Assembly: GCA_034766995.1 (NCBI GenBank)
Contig: CM068314.1
Coordinates: forward strand, 35,954,208 to 36,018,207
Length of the DNA: 64,000 nt
DNA from: Acanthacorydalis orientalis
Lineage: Eukaryota; Arthropoda; Insecta; Megaloptera; Corydalidae
Reading direction: 5' to 3'
Shown here: positions 1-11,217 of the stretch, one piece after another
Layout: each line of letters starts with the position of its first letter
How positions within the stretch are numbered: the first letter of the stretch is position 1
Position numbers and translations under genes: made by a program
The notes under the pieces: model-generated
Told to the model about the DNA's origin: nothing
Database searches by the model: none
What the model saw: the letters and a program-made list of their open reading frames with translations, nothing else

Positions 1-105
1 ACATTGCATATTTCTCAGTAGGAACTGAAATAGCAAATATGAACATTTACTTATGAAGTAATACATTTTATCCAAAATACGTTTTCAGTACAATTGAAAA
101 ATAGG

Positions 106-167
106 AAGTAGTATAACAATATGTTATATATTAAGTAGTATAACAATATGTATAATGTTATATATTA
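106..167. repeat. Short tandem duplication, period about 27 bp
   Basis: The block AAGTAGTATAACAATATG occurs at 106-123 and again at 133-150. Each copy is followed by a TTATATATTA-like tail, and the second copy carries a small insertion. Confidence 0.7.
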
Positions 168-599
168 GTAAAGATTTTTTCTTTTCACAAAAAATGCTTG
201 TTTTAAAAAGTAATTGTTTGAAAAATGTTTAAAAATAAGAATATACAGTAAACTAAAGAATACTAATAAAAATGTGCTGATGTTGACTAAATTGAATGTA
301 AAATATAACATTTTAATTTGTAATTTATTTTTCTGTGTTCAAATGATGAGATTAATAATTAGCAAGAATAATCATTTCGAAATGGTAATGATGGAACATA
401 AATAAAAAAGCATTATGATCATTACCAATCATATATTTTCATCGTTCACAAAATGAACGCAAACGATGATATCCACTCAAATTTATGAAATAATAGAAAT
501 GCGTACTATAAAAACGATCGATTTGCACAAGCCCGCGAAATCTCATTAAGCTCTGACAATAAAATTCCATCCTTCGATTAACAGTCAAAAGAAGTTCTA

Positions 600-850
600 C
601 AACCGTTTAGTCGATTGCGTTGTCTCGCTTTGGTGTGATGGAAGTTGTATTAGAATAGGAGTGAAGAGGAAAACGATACATGGGGAATACCCGGAACTTA
701 TATAATCAACACGAAGTGAAACAAAAAAAAAACGTGAACAACAGACACGCCCATCAAGAGCTTTCGATCCGGGTCACGTGACGACGTCCGACGGCGGTGC
801 GACATGTCTCGTTTTTATGCAAATGTGGTTGAAATATATCGATCGTTTTA
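600..850. promoter_or_regulatory. GC-richer island with palindromic E-box and octamer (candidate cis-regulatory element)
   Basis: This patch is clearly richer in G+C and CpG than the surrounding DNA. It holds the perfect 10-bp palindrome GTCACGTGAC at 773-782 (core CACGTG, the bHLH-zip E-box of the USF/MITF/Myc class), a GACGTC core just after it, a CACGCCC box near 746 and an exact octamer ATGCAAAT (POU-type) at 817-824. No long reading frame crosses it. The cluster suggests an enhancer or promoter. This is inference from motifs; conservation in a related species would be needed to support it. Confidence 0.35.
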
Positions 851-1012
851 CTTGAAAAAACAGTGTGGTACATGTTGCTGGAGGGTATATATTTGAGTTT
901 TTAAAAATTTTATACAGTGCTAAAGTGAATTAAATGTTAACAGCTAATATTATTGGGAATGTAAATTTTCAGTTAATTTTCCTTTTTTCAGTGAATTTTT
1001 ACATTTTAAATG

Positions 1013-1018
<6 letters not shown>

Positions 1019-1077
<59 letters not shown>

Positions 1078-1092
1078 CACACACACACACAC
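1019..1092. repeat. (TA)n-(AC)n compound microsatellite
   Basis: About 57 bp of pure TA to 1075, passing directly into AC dinucleotides to 1092. Confidence 0.97.
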
Positions 1093-1310
1093 GTATCTTA
1101 ATAGAAAACGAAATTATAATTTATGATTTTTACTGTCAGAAGTATTTTTAACGATGTAGTGTTTATATTTTTAATGTATACATTATTTTCATAATATAAT
1201 AAATAATTTAAATTACAAAATTTCAAAGATGATATGAAACTATAATAAATATGAAATATGTGCTGATTTTCTTCAATTTACAACTTTTGCAACATTTTGT
1301 TAACTTGTCA

Positions 1311-1313
<3 letters not shown>

Positions 1314-1405
<92 letters not shown>
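1314..1405. repeat. (TA)n microsatellite
   Basis: About 92 bp of uninterrupted TA, among the longest perfect arrays in the window. Confidence 0.98.
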
Positions 1406-1406
<1 letters not shown>

Positions 1407-1949
1407 CAACTCCAAATATAGTTATTAATAATTACATTTTATTATACACTCATATAACGGTAATTTTTATATGCATCCTTTACTATAAATTTTCTTTAAA
1501 CTCAATGATGAAAGAACAGATTTTTTTATAGCTGATTGTTTTTAAGAAAAAATCAAGTAGTTGAAGGTTAATGATCACGTGAAAGTTAATTTTAACTATG
1601 ATAACTGTTTATTTAGTACTTACTTAAAATATATTAATTGTGATCTTTGTTTAAAAAAATTTTATATAAGTAATTACAGCAAATGATAATAAGGGAATTA
1701 AAAACACTTAAACATAAAAAAACAAGTTCGACTGAATCACATAAATGTGGCTTTAGCAAGCAAATATATGCAATTATGTGTTTATACATGAACGAAATGT
1801 ATGCATTTTATTATTATTTTTTTACTTTATTATTTTTTTATATAAAATTACTGTTAAGCCAGTTTGGCAAGTTCTATTTTACAAATTTTCAAATAGAAGT
1901 TATATATCACGGGAATGGAGAAAATATAGTTACATAGTCATTCATATCA

Positions 1950-1955
<6 letters not shown>

Positions 1956-2015
<60 letters not shown>
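1956..2015. repeat. (TA)n microsatellite
   Basis: About 60 bp of TA. The Tyr-Ile frames that cross it are artefacts. Confidence 0.98.
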
Positions 2016-2019
<4 letters not shown>

Positions 2020-2317
2020 GACATGAAAATATTATTTTCTGAAAATTTTGATTTCTAATTTTTATGTTTGAGGGTACTATAGAGGGTTAATATAAATTGT
2101 CAAAATATTCTTAAATGATGGTTCATAAAATATTATAATTATAGCATTCCGATAAAATTATAGCATTGCCAGAATTTCTGTTATGACATCAAACTAATTC
2201 TCTTGCATTGTTTATTTTTTATTTAGAATAACTGTATTGTATTTAATTAATAATAATACTTTTTTAAATAATTTCTAATTTAATTGCTTAATACAGAGAA
2301 AAAAATTCTACACACAT

Positions 2318-2872
2318 AAATACGTTATGCTGTCTTTAATCCTCATCGGTCGAATGTCGCCATACAGGAACTAATAGTAGCAGGATTTCTAGTCATATGT
2401 CATCACACAGGAATCATGTTGATCGAGTGTCCGCCAACTCGAGTTATTCTTTTTTAATTAGTAAGAATTTCATTATATGGATTTTTTGTACTATTTTCTG
2501 TGGTCTAGAAGCCAGTGCTACCAATGCATACATTTTATACAAACTCTGTGAAGAAAGAAAAGGCAATAAACCAATGCTTCATTTGCAGTTTGTCAAAAAA
2601 ATGGTAAAACAACTTGTAGGTGATTTTCACTCACCAACAACTGTTGGACAACAACCTACTTCCAATCTTCAGCAACAATTGAATGGAAATTTTCATGAAC
2701 TAAACCAACTATCCTATGGCAAGAAAAAGGATTGTGTGGTTTGCTCAAAGAGATCTGTTCCCGATGAAGAAAACTAATTAGATTTTTTGTCAAACTTGCG
2801 ATGATTATCCAGGGTTACATGTTGGAGAATGTTTTTTACGATATCTTACATTAACTGATTATAAAAAAAAAT
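2318..2872 (+). pseudogene. piggyBac-like transposase, C-terminal fragment
   Basis: This is the 3' part of a piggyBac (PGBD-type) transposase, a cut-and-paste DNA transposase. An open segment at 2397-2777 contains NHVDRVSANSSYS, close to the family block around GVD-x-x-D-x-x-x-x-Y-S, then the hydrophobic stretch ending ATNAYILYKLCEER, a family hallmark (typically NAYILYK). After KKKDCVVCSKR the frame stops, but +1 frame continues with CQTCDDYPGLHVGECF at about 2788-2835. Together these form the C-terminal Cys/His cross-brace zinc domain, so a single-base frameshift has split the domain. Decayed homology (YVML near 2324) extends upstream. The catalytic Asp residues lie in the missing 5' part. 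No terminal inverted repeat was found. The copy is dead. Family assignment rests on recognised motifs, not a database search. Confidence 0.85.
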
Positions 2873-3070
2873 AACGAAGCAAACACCCAATAAGCAATTC
2901 TTAAGTATTTATGTAAAAATGAGTTACTTTTTTATTAAAAGTACTCTCATTCAAATAAAATATACTGTTAGTTTTTTACTGACAAACCTGAACTGAATTT
3001 AATAAGTTATTTAATTGTACTTTTTTAAAATTTTGTTTTTGGTATTGTCATAAAAGACGTTAGACACATA

Positions 3071-3088
3071 CATACACACACACAAACG

Positions 3089-3140
<52 letters not shown>
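3071..3140. repeat. (CA)n-(TA)n compound microsatellite
   Basis: Slightly interrupted CA from about 3071, changing to TA at 3103. Confidence 0.95.
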
Positions 3141-3145
<5 letters not shown>

Positions 3146-3384
3146 GTATAAGGTTATAAAAACATTTAATTAAAAACGATAAACAATTAATACACTATGT
3201 ATATTAATTTAATTCCATTTTCTTTTCACTTATTAACATAATTCGTATTTATTAACTTTGTGTTTTCCCGGTATTGTATTTTTATAAAATAGCACATGCA
3301 AATAAAATATTGCGTTGGAAATACAGGGACTAGTATGAATAAGCCGCAAACGTAAACATACAGATGAGAGGTCATTCAATTTCA

Positions 3385-3519
3385 ATGCATAAATGCATAA
3401 CAAATGTGGCGGACACTGTGCTGGAAAATGGTAGAATTTCATGTATTCTAAATGCGATACGTAAGTATAGTAAAATCCGGGAAGGAGTGTCAGAGAGACC
3501 ACTTGCTGAGCTGTTATAA
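3385..3519 (+). other. Short unidentified open frame, 44 codons (possible exon)
   Basis: An ATG-initiated frame of 44 codons lies in a patch less A+T rich than its surroundings. Its composition is ordinary for a protein (it includes VADTVLENGRISC and REGVSERPLAELL) rather than the Lys/Ile/Asn/Phe bias of random local frames. A strong splice-donor match, GTAAGTAT, lies inside it at 3461, so a coding exon might end at 3460. I do not recognise the product. It could be an exon of an unseen gene, a transposon relic or chance. Confidence 0.2.
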
Positions 3520-3548
3520 AAGCAACGGGATTTAATACAACGCACAAA

Positions 3549-3680
3549 ATGGACATTCACGCTTACGTTGCCAAGAATCTGTTTGATGGACTCATAGAAA
3601 ATATAACGGATGGCGTTTCATATATACAAAGAAAACAGAAGGCTCGGGAGTGTTTTATCATCTCTGATTCATTTTCATAA
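3549..3680 (+). other. Short unidentified open frame, 43 codons
   Basis: This frame follows the previous one by 29 bp in another reading frame and begins MDIHAYVAKNLFDGLIEN. The composition is protein-like and GC is raised through about 3660. No domain is recognised. Two adjacent protein-like frames in different phases would fit a decayed coding segment with a frameshift, or two exons. The evidence is weak. Confidence 0.2.
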
Positions 3681-4046
3681 CACTTTAGTACTATTATATT
3701 TCATTTTGAGAATGGGCTAACTTTTAAAGAGATTCTGCTTTTATAGAAATTATTTCTGTTAAAATTTGAATTTAGTAGACAAATAATATAACTGTATGTG
3801 TGTATATGTAAATAATGTTTATGTAACAAATGAAACGAAAAAACTATCTATTTTTATATAAAATAATTCAAATGCAAATAATATTAAAAAATAAAATTAT
3901 TTTCTTAATTGCACTGACCATTTTTTTATAGTGTCTTCATTAGAAAATCAGTATAAAATATATTATTGTTTTTATTTTTCGAAGTAATAATCTACATAAA
4001 AAAGTATTTTTTTTTATAGTTTAGATGACTGGTTATTGGGGTTTTA

Positions 4047-4077
4047 GGGCGCTCGACAGCTAAGGTCATTAGCGTCC
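4047..4077. other. Isolated GC-rich hairpin
   Basis: GGGCGCT at 4047-4053 and AGCGTCC at 4071-4077 can pair over 6 of 7 positions (7 of 7 with one G-U) around a 17-nt loop containing AAGGTCA. It is conspicuous because the surrounding kilobase is nearly free of such GC-rich words. Function is unknown; it may be the end of a mobile element or a conserved short repeat. Confidence 0.35.
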
Positions 4078-4327
4078 GATTTATAGTTTAGAGAATGTTT
4101 TTTATAATATCTATAAAAGTTATAGATTATAGATAACGAAAAAATATTTGTTTTACAAAATGAAACTTTTTATTATATATTTTTTTAAATACATTTTTAT
4201 TTCAAAATATACGTATTCAATTTTTATGTTTTATTTATAATATCAATCAAAAATACGTTGTAAAGTAGATTGAAGTTGTATCAAAAAATATTTTTCTGTG
4301 AAAACAAATTGTTGTAATAGTATATAA

Positions 4328-4369
<42 letters not shown>

Positions 4370-4378
4370 TATATATAC
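4328..4378. repeat. (CA)n-(TA)n compound microsatellite
   Basis: CA dinucleotides to 4348, then TA with one phase break near 4370. Confidence 0.95.
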
Positions 4379-5374
4379 ATAAATTCTTAATTAGTGTTTG
4401 TGACACATTGCTTTTTCGTAAACCTGTCAGAAATCTTTTTCGAAAATTCTAAACTACTTGTTTATTGAAACACTATAAATGTCGGTATATTGGTGAAATT
4501 TTGAAATGTAATTTATTATATGGAACATATTGTTTTAATGAATTCAGGACTCATACTAATACGAATATCTATCTTTATTTAAAAAGGCAGTTGAATTGTT
4601 TACTATTCTCCACTTCGCACATTTATGGTGCAAGATGAGAGCTTTTTTACTTTTTTTTATTAATAGTTTGGAGATATATTTTTGTGTAGTTTTTTAATTA
4701 TTTAATATATTTTATTATTTGAATGTTACTTTACTTGAAAAAGGCTCAGAACTACTTATACTCTATAAAACAGAAAATATGGAATAATATACTTTACAGA
4801 TATGAAGTATGGAAATCAATATATTGATTACAAAACACGTCCTTTGTTACCTATTTTATTTTCAGTATTAACAAACTATGTATTATTTGATTTCAAGAAT
4901 GTATGTATGTAATAAAACTAAATATATAATCATTTTTAATTTCTGTACTCATTTTCGTTAAACTATTTAATGTTAAGTAAATAAATATTTTTTGAGTATA
5001 CTTTCAATAACAAAAAAAGTGTACGTACTTATATAAATTAATAGCAATATACATAAATAAACACCACTTAATTTTATCTCTTTCTCTCACACTTAATTTT
5101 ATCTTCCTTTATATATATATATATATATTTACACAAATAATGGTTTGTGTGCGTATGTGTACTATGAATATAAAGTCTTTTCCATTCGAAATGTCACGAA
5201 ACCTCATATAAAATACATGCCTATAAATGTGCGTGTGGAGTTAAATAAATACACATATTGGAAATATATTACTATGACAAGAGTAAAATAGATATATCTT
5301 TCAGTATTATTACCAGGATAATCTAACCAATTTATTATTTAGATTGTGTATTTATATAATTGTTATATATAAAT

Positions 5375-5382
<8 letters not shown>

Positions 5383-5412
<30 letters not shown>
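5383..5412. repeat. (TA)n microsatellite
   Basis: About 30 bp of TA. Shorter TA runs also occur at 5110-5128 and 5602-5619. Confidence 0.95.
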
Positions 5413-5414
<2 letters not shown>

Positions 5415-6142
5415 TTAACTGAATATATATGTGAATACTGTGATCATAATACTCACAATGAAAATTATTTTGATAATATAATCCCATATAAGGTTTTTAA
5501 ATATGTGTAAGGTTTCATTCGGTATTACCAATAATGTGTTAAGATTTTATTCAAGTAGTTAATTACAAGTTTATTATAAATACAATATATTTTTATCAGA
5601 TTATATATATATATATATAAAGATAAATAGTCACAAAAAATAATTTTCGAGTAAAAATAGATATATTTCTTCTATGTTAAATATAATAAAAACTTTATAA
5701 AACAATATTTTAGATATGGAAAATATAAATTGATTTTTATATCATAAAATATTGTCGTACTCTAAACACTTACTATACTTTTGTGATCAATCTTGTCGCT
5801 ATCAAATTTTGTACGAACTATAGTGTCACGTATGATTCAATTTAAAAACATATATATATATATACAAGGAACACAATATGAAACGTGTCGAACATTGACC
5901 AATGATTATGAATTTATTTTAAGAAAAGTGCACATTTTTTGACATAGTATATTATAAGTTAGGTAGGATGAACAAAAATTTACGGTTTATGTCAACATCG
6001 ATTGACTTTTCGTTCCCTAATACGAATATTGATTCGAAACTTTCTTCAAATTATTACATATTTGATGAGAGGGATATTGGCACATCCGTTCAGAGATAAA
6101 TAAGATGAAAAATATTGAAAAAATTAAGGTATGTATGTATGA

Positions 6143-6146
<4 letters not shown>

Positions 6147-6197
<51 letters not shown>
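6147..6197. repeat. (TA)n microsatellite
   Basis: About 50 bp of TA, preceded by (GTAT)n-like tetranucleotides. Confidence 0.97.
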
Positions 6198-6199
<2 letters not shown>

Positions 6200-6357
6200 C
6201 CGCAAATTCCTTTGTAAATTAATACCTTTTAATAAATTTGTACTCAAATATTGATGTCGATACATTATAATTTATTATTATACGAAAAGAAAATAATCTT
6301 CTATTTTACACTGTAATATACATTCATCTTTATGAATTTCAAATTAAGATTTTATAC

Positions 6358-6363
<6 letters not shown>

Positions 6364-6421
<58 letters not shown>
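6364..6421. repeat. (TA)n microsatellite
   Basis: About 57 bp of TA followed by CATACATACACA tetranucleotides. Confidence 0.97.
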
Positions 6422-6424
<3 letters not shown>

Positions 6425-7865
6425 CATACACAAATACATACACACATACACAAGCACCTCTAAATTCATAAAATCAATATAGTATTTTATGAACAAATTT
6501 CCATAAAGCGAGTTTGAAACAGTTAACTAAATAATCTCTATGCTTAAGTGCGTATATACTTAAAACAATGTTTTATTATATTTCATTACTACTTAGTTTG
6601 TAACCAATGAATATAATTTCAACCAGTTTTGAAAACACTATAAGCAAGGAAAATAGAAATCTAATTTAAATAATTATAAAATAATATTTTAAGTCTTAAT
6701 CAAATATGAACAATATAAATATTATTTTAACAATTTTCATATTAATATACAATGTATAATGCGTTCGTAATCGGATATATCGCAAGTGATTTTTATAAAA
6801 ACCATTCAAAAATTTAAAAATTATACAGGTATATAAAACACGAGATGACGTCGTATATGTTAGTGTAAGGTAAGAGCCATATATGAAACTTTTATAACCA
6901 ACATCAATTTTCATGATACGAAATTTTACCAAATACCACAGTATAAATTTTGTACGAATATTTTCGAATAACGTTTTTTATTGCAAGTTCGTTGGAAGAT
7001 TACATTTTTAATATAAGATATTTTTTGAAAGTATTTCCGTGATGATAATAAAACATTCTATGGAGTATATTTTTAATTAAATTGATTGTTTAGCCCATTT
7101 TATGATATCAAAGTATTATATTTAAGTATTATTTGAATGTAATCAAACTGAATAATTCTTACTTCGTATGTAAAACTTATTCAAGGAGTTATTATTTTGT
7201 TAATTAATGCTTTTCAACATTATATTGTAACACACACATATAGATGATGTATATATATATATATATACTTTGGCCAAATATTTAAATTTTATCTTAATAT
7301 TTATTAGTAAAATTTTTGTTTAAGTATATGTTAAAAATACAGGATATGATATTGTAGAAAGTGAGTATGAGTGTACCAGAATATAAAAATGTAAAGTAGT
7401 ATAAATTTTATGTTAGAGGTAAGAGATATTTACTAAATATATATTTGTTACATACAATTGAAATGTTGAATTTCACCCATCGCACATAAATGCCTAGAAT
7501 ATTTTTTTGGTAGATCATACTAGCTGGTGATTGGTGACAATTAATATTCCCATACTAGACACCACCTGACAATTGGTTATCTTCATAGAAACAAGTAAAA
7601 ATTAGTTCATGTTCATTGCAATAATTATTTATTCGTTTAGTTTTCTTATATTTTCTGTTTTAATTCAGTTGAGTAAAACGAATTAACTCAAGTGAATAAC
7701 TGTTAAAACTTTATTAATCTAGACCAAAACCTTTTAAGGTTTAACCCTTTTTTTAACCTTTTAAGTCGAATTGTTACAGGAATCTTATTAAAGAAATATA
7801 TTTTAATTTATTTAGTTTCGGTATTCTGTGAAAAAAATACAAAGTCATTTTTTAATTATAATACA

Positions 7866-7869
<4 letters not shown>

Positions 7870-7918
<49 letters not shown>

Positions 7919-7996
7919 ATATATATATATATATATAGAATATATATATATATATATATAGAATATATATATATAGAATATATATATATTATTATG

Positions 7997-8050
<54 letters not shown>
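7870..8050. repeat. Long interrupted (TA)n array with GAATA spacers
   Basis: At about 180 bp this is the longest TA-rich array here. GAATA interruptions near 7915, 7937, 7961 and 7976 divide the first half into roughly 15-24 bp blocks, a simple higher-order structure. The second half, from about 8000, is pure TA. Confidence 0.95.
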
Positions 8051-8054
<4 letters not shown>

Positions 8055-8209
8055 GTATGCAGGTGTGTGTGTATGTAGATGCGCGTGTGTTTATTACAAA
8101 TATTAAACTGAAATTATGTACAAATTGCTGCAATCACAAATATTAAGAATGTAAAAAAATATAACTAAAATTATAAATGTGTGTATTAAAAATTTATATA
8201 AAAATATAG

Positions 8210-8650
8210 ATGTGCCAAACAGATTTTGTTCAACAAGGTTGTTGCAAGTTGAAAGTTAGATTGTATCTTTGACGAACTACGAATGACACTACAGTAGTGT
8301 TTTTATACGAGTTATCTAGCTGCGGTCGTAAGATGAATACGAGGCTATCCAACATCTTAAGAACATCTAAAACTTGATCCCTTGCGAATACATCCAGTCA
8401 AGCTTCATTCTATTCCACTTTTCAATTCAGTCCGCGTCAGACACTATCGTGATTCTGTGTGAACAGCGAGATGGGGTTGTCGTAACGACTCTTTGGCTAT
8501 AAACCTTTGATGGTTTACGTGTTACAAAACGTTCAATACCTTGTCTGGATGCGTGTTCGTGTTGATTTCGAATTATCTTAGTGAAACTGTTATTCTTTTC
8601 TGCACGTGTTTGTTCCAAGCTTTAATAAAATATTTCGTTTGGTGAACTGT
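8210..8650. promoter_or_regulatory. GC-richer unidentified island with a minus-strand TATA/initiator-like pair
   Basis: About 430 bp less A+T rich than its flanks. On the minus strand TATAAAAACAC (plus-strand position about 8300-8310) is followed about 24 bases later by TCATTC, matching the insect initiator TCAKTY. A 63-codon frame on the minus strand (8427-8618) is Arg/Ser/Thr rich with no recognised domain. AATAAAATAT lies at about 8620 on the plus strand. Possibilities are a solo LTR, a small promoter or a decayed transposon. I see no paired LTR or primer-binding site, so identity stays open. Confidence 0.25.
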
Positions 8651-9300
8651 TCGCAGTTCTGTATTTATTATTTATTGCATTAATTTTATGAAACATTTAT
8701 TTAATTTTATTTATATTCAATTTAAAATATGTAAAAAATTGAAAATCTATTTTTTCATAAAATTCATGTTATATTTTAAAGAATATTTGTTTTATATAAG
8801 ATGTACCTAGCACAATATAAATATACTTGTAAACAGAAGTATTGCAATGCACACGTTCCACAATAGATCTGACTATTCTGAATGATCTTTTTTGCATACT
8901 AGTTTTTTTTAGTAAAATATCAAATACATTGTACACAGAAAAATGCTTGTTCACACATATATACATGTATTGATTTTATAGTCTATTTTACTCTTTTTGC
9001 TTTAAATAATACTCTGCACGTTTTGCGATATCATTCATGAATTTTCATTACGGGAGTTTTAAAAATACTGTTAAAGGTGGTTAATTGTATTTACATATAA
9101 CATATTTAAATAAATATTTAGAATAATATAATCAAATAAAAAAAAGTACTTTGCTCAGTATATTACTTCTTTTTCTATTTATGAATTATTACCATTTTTA
9201 GTTTTTTACGATCCATTACTGAGAAAATTTCTTTACCTTAGAATTTTTTACCAATTTGAATACCCTCCTGTGTCTTGTTTCCATACTTTATTGACACTGA

Positions 9301-9320
9301 TATATATATATATATATATA
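9301..9320. repeat. (TA)n microsatellite abutting a MITE
   Basis: 20 bp of TA ending exactly where the MITE at 9321 begins. Confidence 0.95.
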
Positions 9321-9445
9321 CACAGAATGATTGAATTTAGGCTTCCATATGAAAGCATAAAAGTAAAAAATTGCAAAAATTAAAAAATCATGTTATTTTT
9401 GAGATTTTTTTAATAATTTTATGTGGAGGCCTAAATTGAATCACC
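9321..9445. mobile_element. Small palindromic MITE (Tc1/mariner-like insertion at TA)
   Basis: The two ends are inverted copies. The left end reads TGATTGAATTTAGGCTTCCA from 9328. The right end, read as reverse complement from 9445, begins GGTGATTCAATTTAGGCCTC. The 125-bp element has almost no unique core. It sits between (TA)n arrays on both sides, so a TA duplication cannot be distinguished from the array. Size, terminal repeats and TA context fit a non-autonomous Tc1/mariner-type MITE. A matching single end lies at 61667. Confidence 0.75.
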
Positions 9446-9503
<58 letters not shown>

Positions 9504-9515
9504 CATATATATACC

Positions 9516-9555
<40 letters not shown>
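9446..9555. repeat. Two (TA)n arrays downstream of the MITE
   Basis: TA from about 9446 to 9499 and again 9518-9555, separated by a short TACATATATATACCTACA-type interruption. Confidence 0.95.
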
Positions 9556-9562
<7 letters not shown>

Positions 9563-11011
9563 TACTTAATCAGTCCATTATATTCAATTGTTACAGTTTA
9601 CATTATTCATATGTACGGGTTCTTTTACATTACGTACTTCGCATTTTTGGAAAATTAATTCAATTATTTTCGCCAACATCAAATGACATAAACATAAGAT
9701 TACGTATTGTTTGAAAAATATATGTTAAAACTATTTGACATACATTTACGCTGTGTTAATACATTATTACAGCTTCTTTATAATAAAATAAAGAGAAGTC
9801 AAACATTGGATGATTCGAAGTATTAAGAAAAATAAAAAGGAATATTATTTTACTTTTAACTTTTTAATAAAGCTAAAGCGAATAAAAGATAAATCTTGTT
9901 CAATCTTTTCATTTTTAATGTCGCATACATCAAATGTTTTCTTTGTTTATGTTAAATGAAGGATGAACATTTTATTCAATTTGTTGATGATTCAGACGAA
10001 ACTAATGAAAAATTACCACTACCTCGCACATTATAATAAATTATTTTGTATAGCGTTGGTACTACATCATATTATCGTTAATTTACAGTGCTGTTAAAGA
10101 GACGTGACTAGAATCAATATTGTACACAGTACCCCGATGTCATGCATAACACATCAAGTTTGCAATTAAGAAAGTTTGCAGTTGCACTGGTTGAATTATT
10201 AATTTACGAAATTGTACTTGCTAAGTCGAATAACGATGTTGAGTAAGTATATAGAAAAATTGATGTGGCGTCATAATTTAGGAGCAAAAAAAATGAAATG
10301 TCTACTTTATACATAGAAAACTTCTACAGAATAATTCTTTCACGTAAGGTTATTGATTTTCTTAAAGAGGTTGTGAATACGGAAACGAGCAAAAAATTGA
10401 ATTTATATTTTATCACCGAAAAAGTTTCATTTTTCACTTCCAGAACATCTTAAAAGAGAACAATAAATCACTATGCAAATGTATATATTATTTTATAATA
10501 TAATACTTCATTTTTAATAAAAACATATTTGAAAATTTCAAATAAATTACTGTCAGTATTAGAATTTAAAAGAGAAGATAATAATTATAGTTTTTTTGAC
10601 ACAACTATAATTCAATCTGTTCGAAAAAAAGTAAATAACCTCAAAAATGAACTAATAACAAAAGTGATATAATTAATTCCTCATGCTAATATATATTTGT
10701 AATATTGAAATTCGTTGTATCAGTGTTAGAAATAAAAAAAAACTTCACGATATGTAATAGTTAATAAACGAAATTTTTATATTACTTCCAGTACAATATA
10801 AAAAAATTAAATGAAAATTGGAAATAAATAATATTATAATATTTTATATATAGTTTAACTGAAATTAATCTGAAAAACAATTATGTTGATATAAATAATA
10901 GTTATTGATGTAGATAATATTTATTTTCTTTGTAGAAGTAGATTTAAAAAATAAATTAAGATATGTGTATATATCACAACCCAGTTTTGACACTATGGTT
11001 AAATTCACTTG

Positions 11012-11217
11012 CACAAGTGACTTAATCCTACAAACCACAAAAAATTCCTGTGGTCAAAAATGTCCAATAAATTATTATTCATCATTTTTGATTGTTTTTT
11101 TTGCGCATTCAATGGGGATGCGATGGAAATTCACACAAGCAACAATGATTTACTGAATATTTTTGACCAGAAATATTTTTTGTGGTTTGTGGAATAAAAA
11201 AAAGGATTCATTTGTGA
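11012..11217. mobile_element. Foldback (long inverted repeat) MITE-like element
   Basis: The left arm (about 11012-11075) contains ACAAACCACAAAAAAT, then TGGTCAAAAATG. The right arm (about 11150-11217), read as reverse complement, contains ACAAACCACAAAAAAT, then TGGTCAAAAATA. A third shared block, AATCCT near the outer ends, is offset by an A/T-rich insertion in the right arm. The loop of about 75 bp includes a GC-richer stretch. Transcripts would form a strong hairpin. No transposase is encoded. The family is unknown; no clear target duplication could be set. Confidence 0.7.

Larger units (their letters stand above)
1..2317. other. AT-rich non-coding stretch
   Basis: No gene seen. It holds a short tandem duplication near 106-167, a GC-richer island at about 600-850 and three long (TA)n arrays. 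The open frames here are short, strongly biased to AAA/TTT/ATA codons, or run into (TA)n, so I do not call them. Confidence 0.7.
2873..8209. other. AT-rich non-coding stretch with microsatellites
   Basis: No gene called. It contains several TA and CA/TA arrays, a small GC-rich hairpin near 4047 and a protein-like patch at 3385-3680. A CRE-like TGACGTCG core lies near 6845 and the perfect inverted repeat AAACCTTTTAAGGTTT at 7727-7742. Everything else is homopolymer-rich AT sequence. Confidence 0.65.

Noticed and set aside
7867..8133. Long Tyr-Ile repeat proteins, here and at about 25 other TA arrays
   Set aside because: They are translations of (TA)n microsatellites; the coding frames exist only because TA repeats lack in-frame stops.
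10965..11156. 63-codon plus-strand frame
   Set aside because: It covers the left arm and loop of the foldback element; no coding signal remains once the inverted repeat is recognised.
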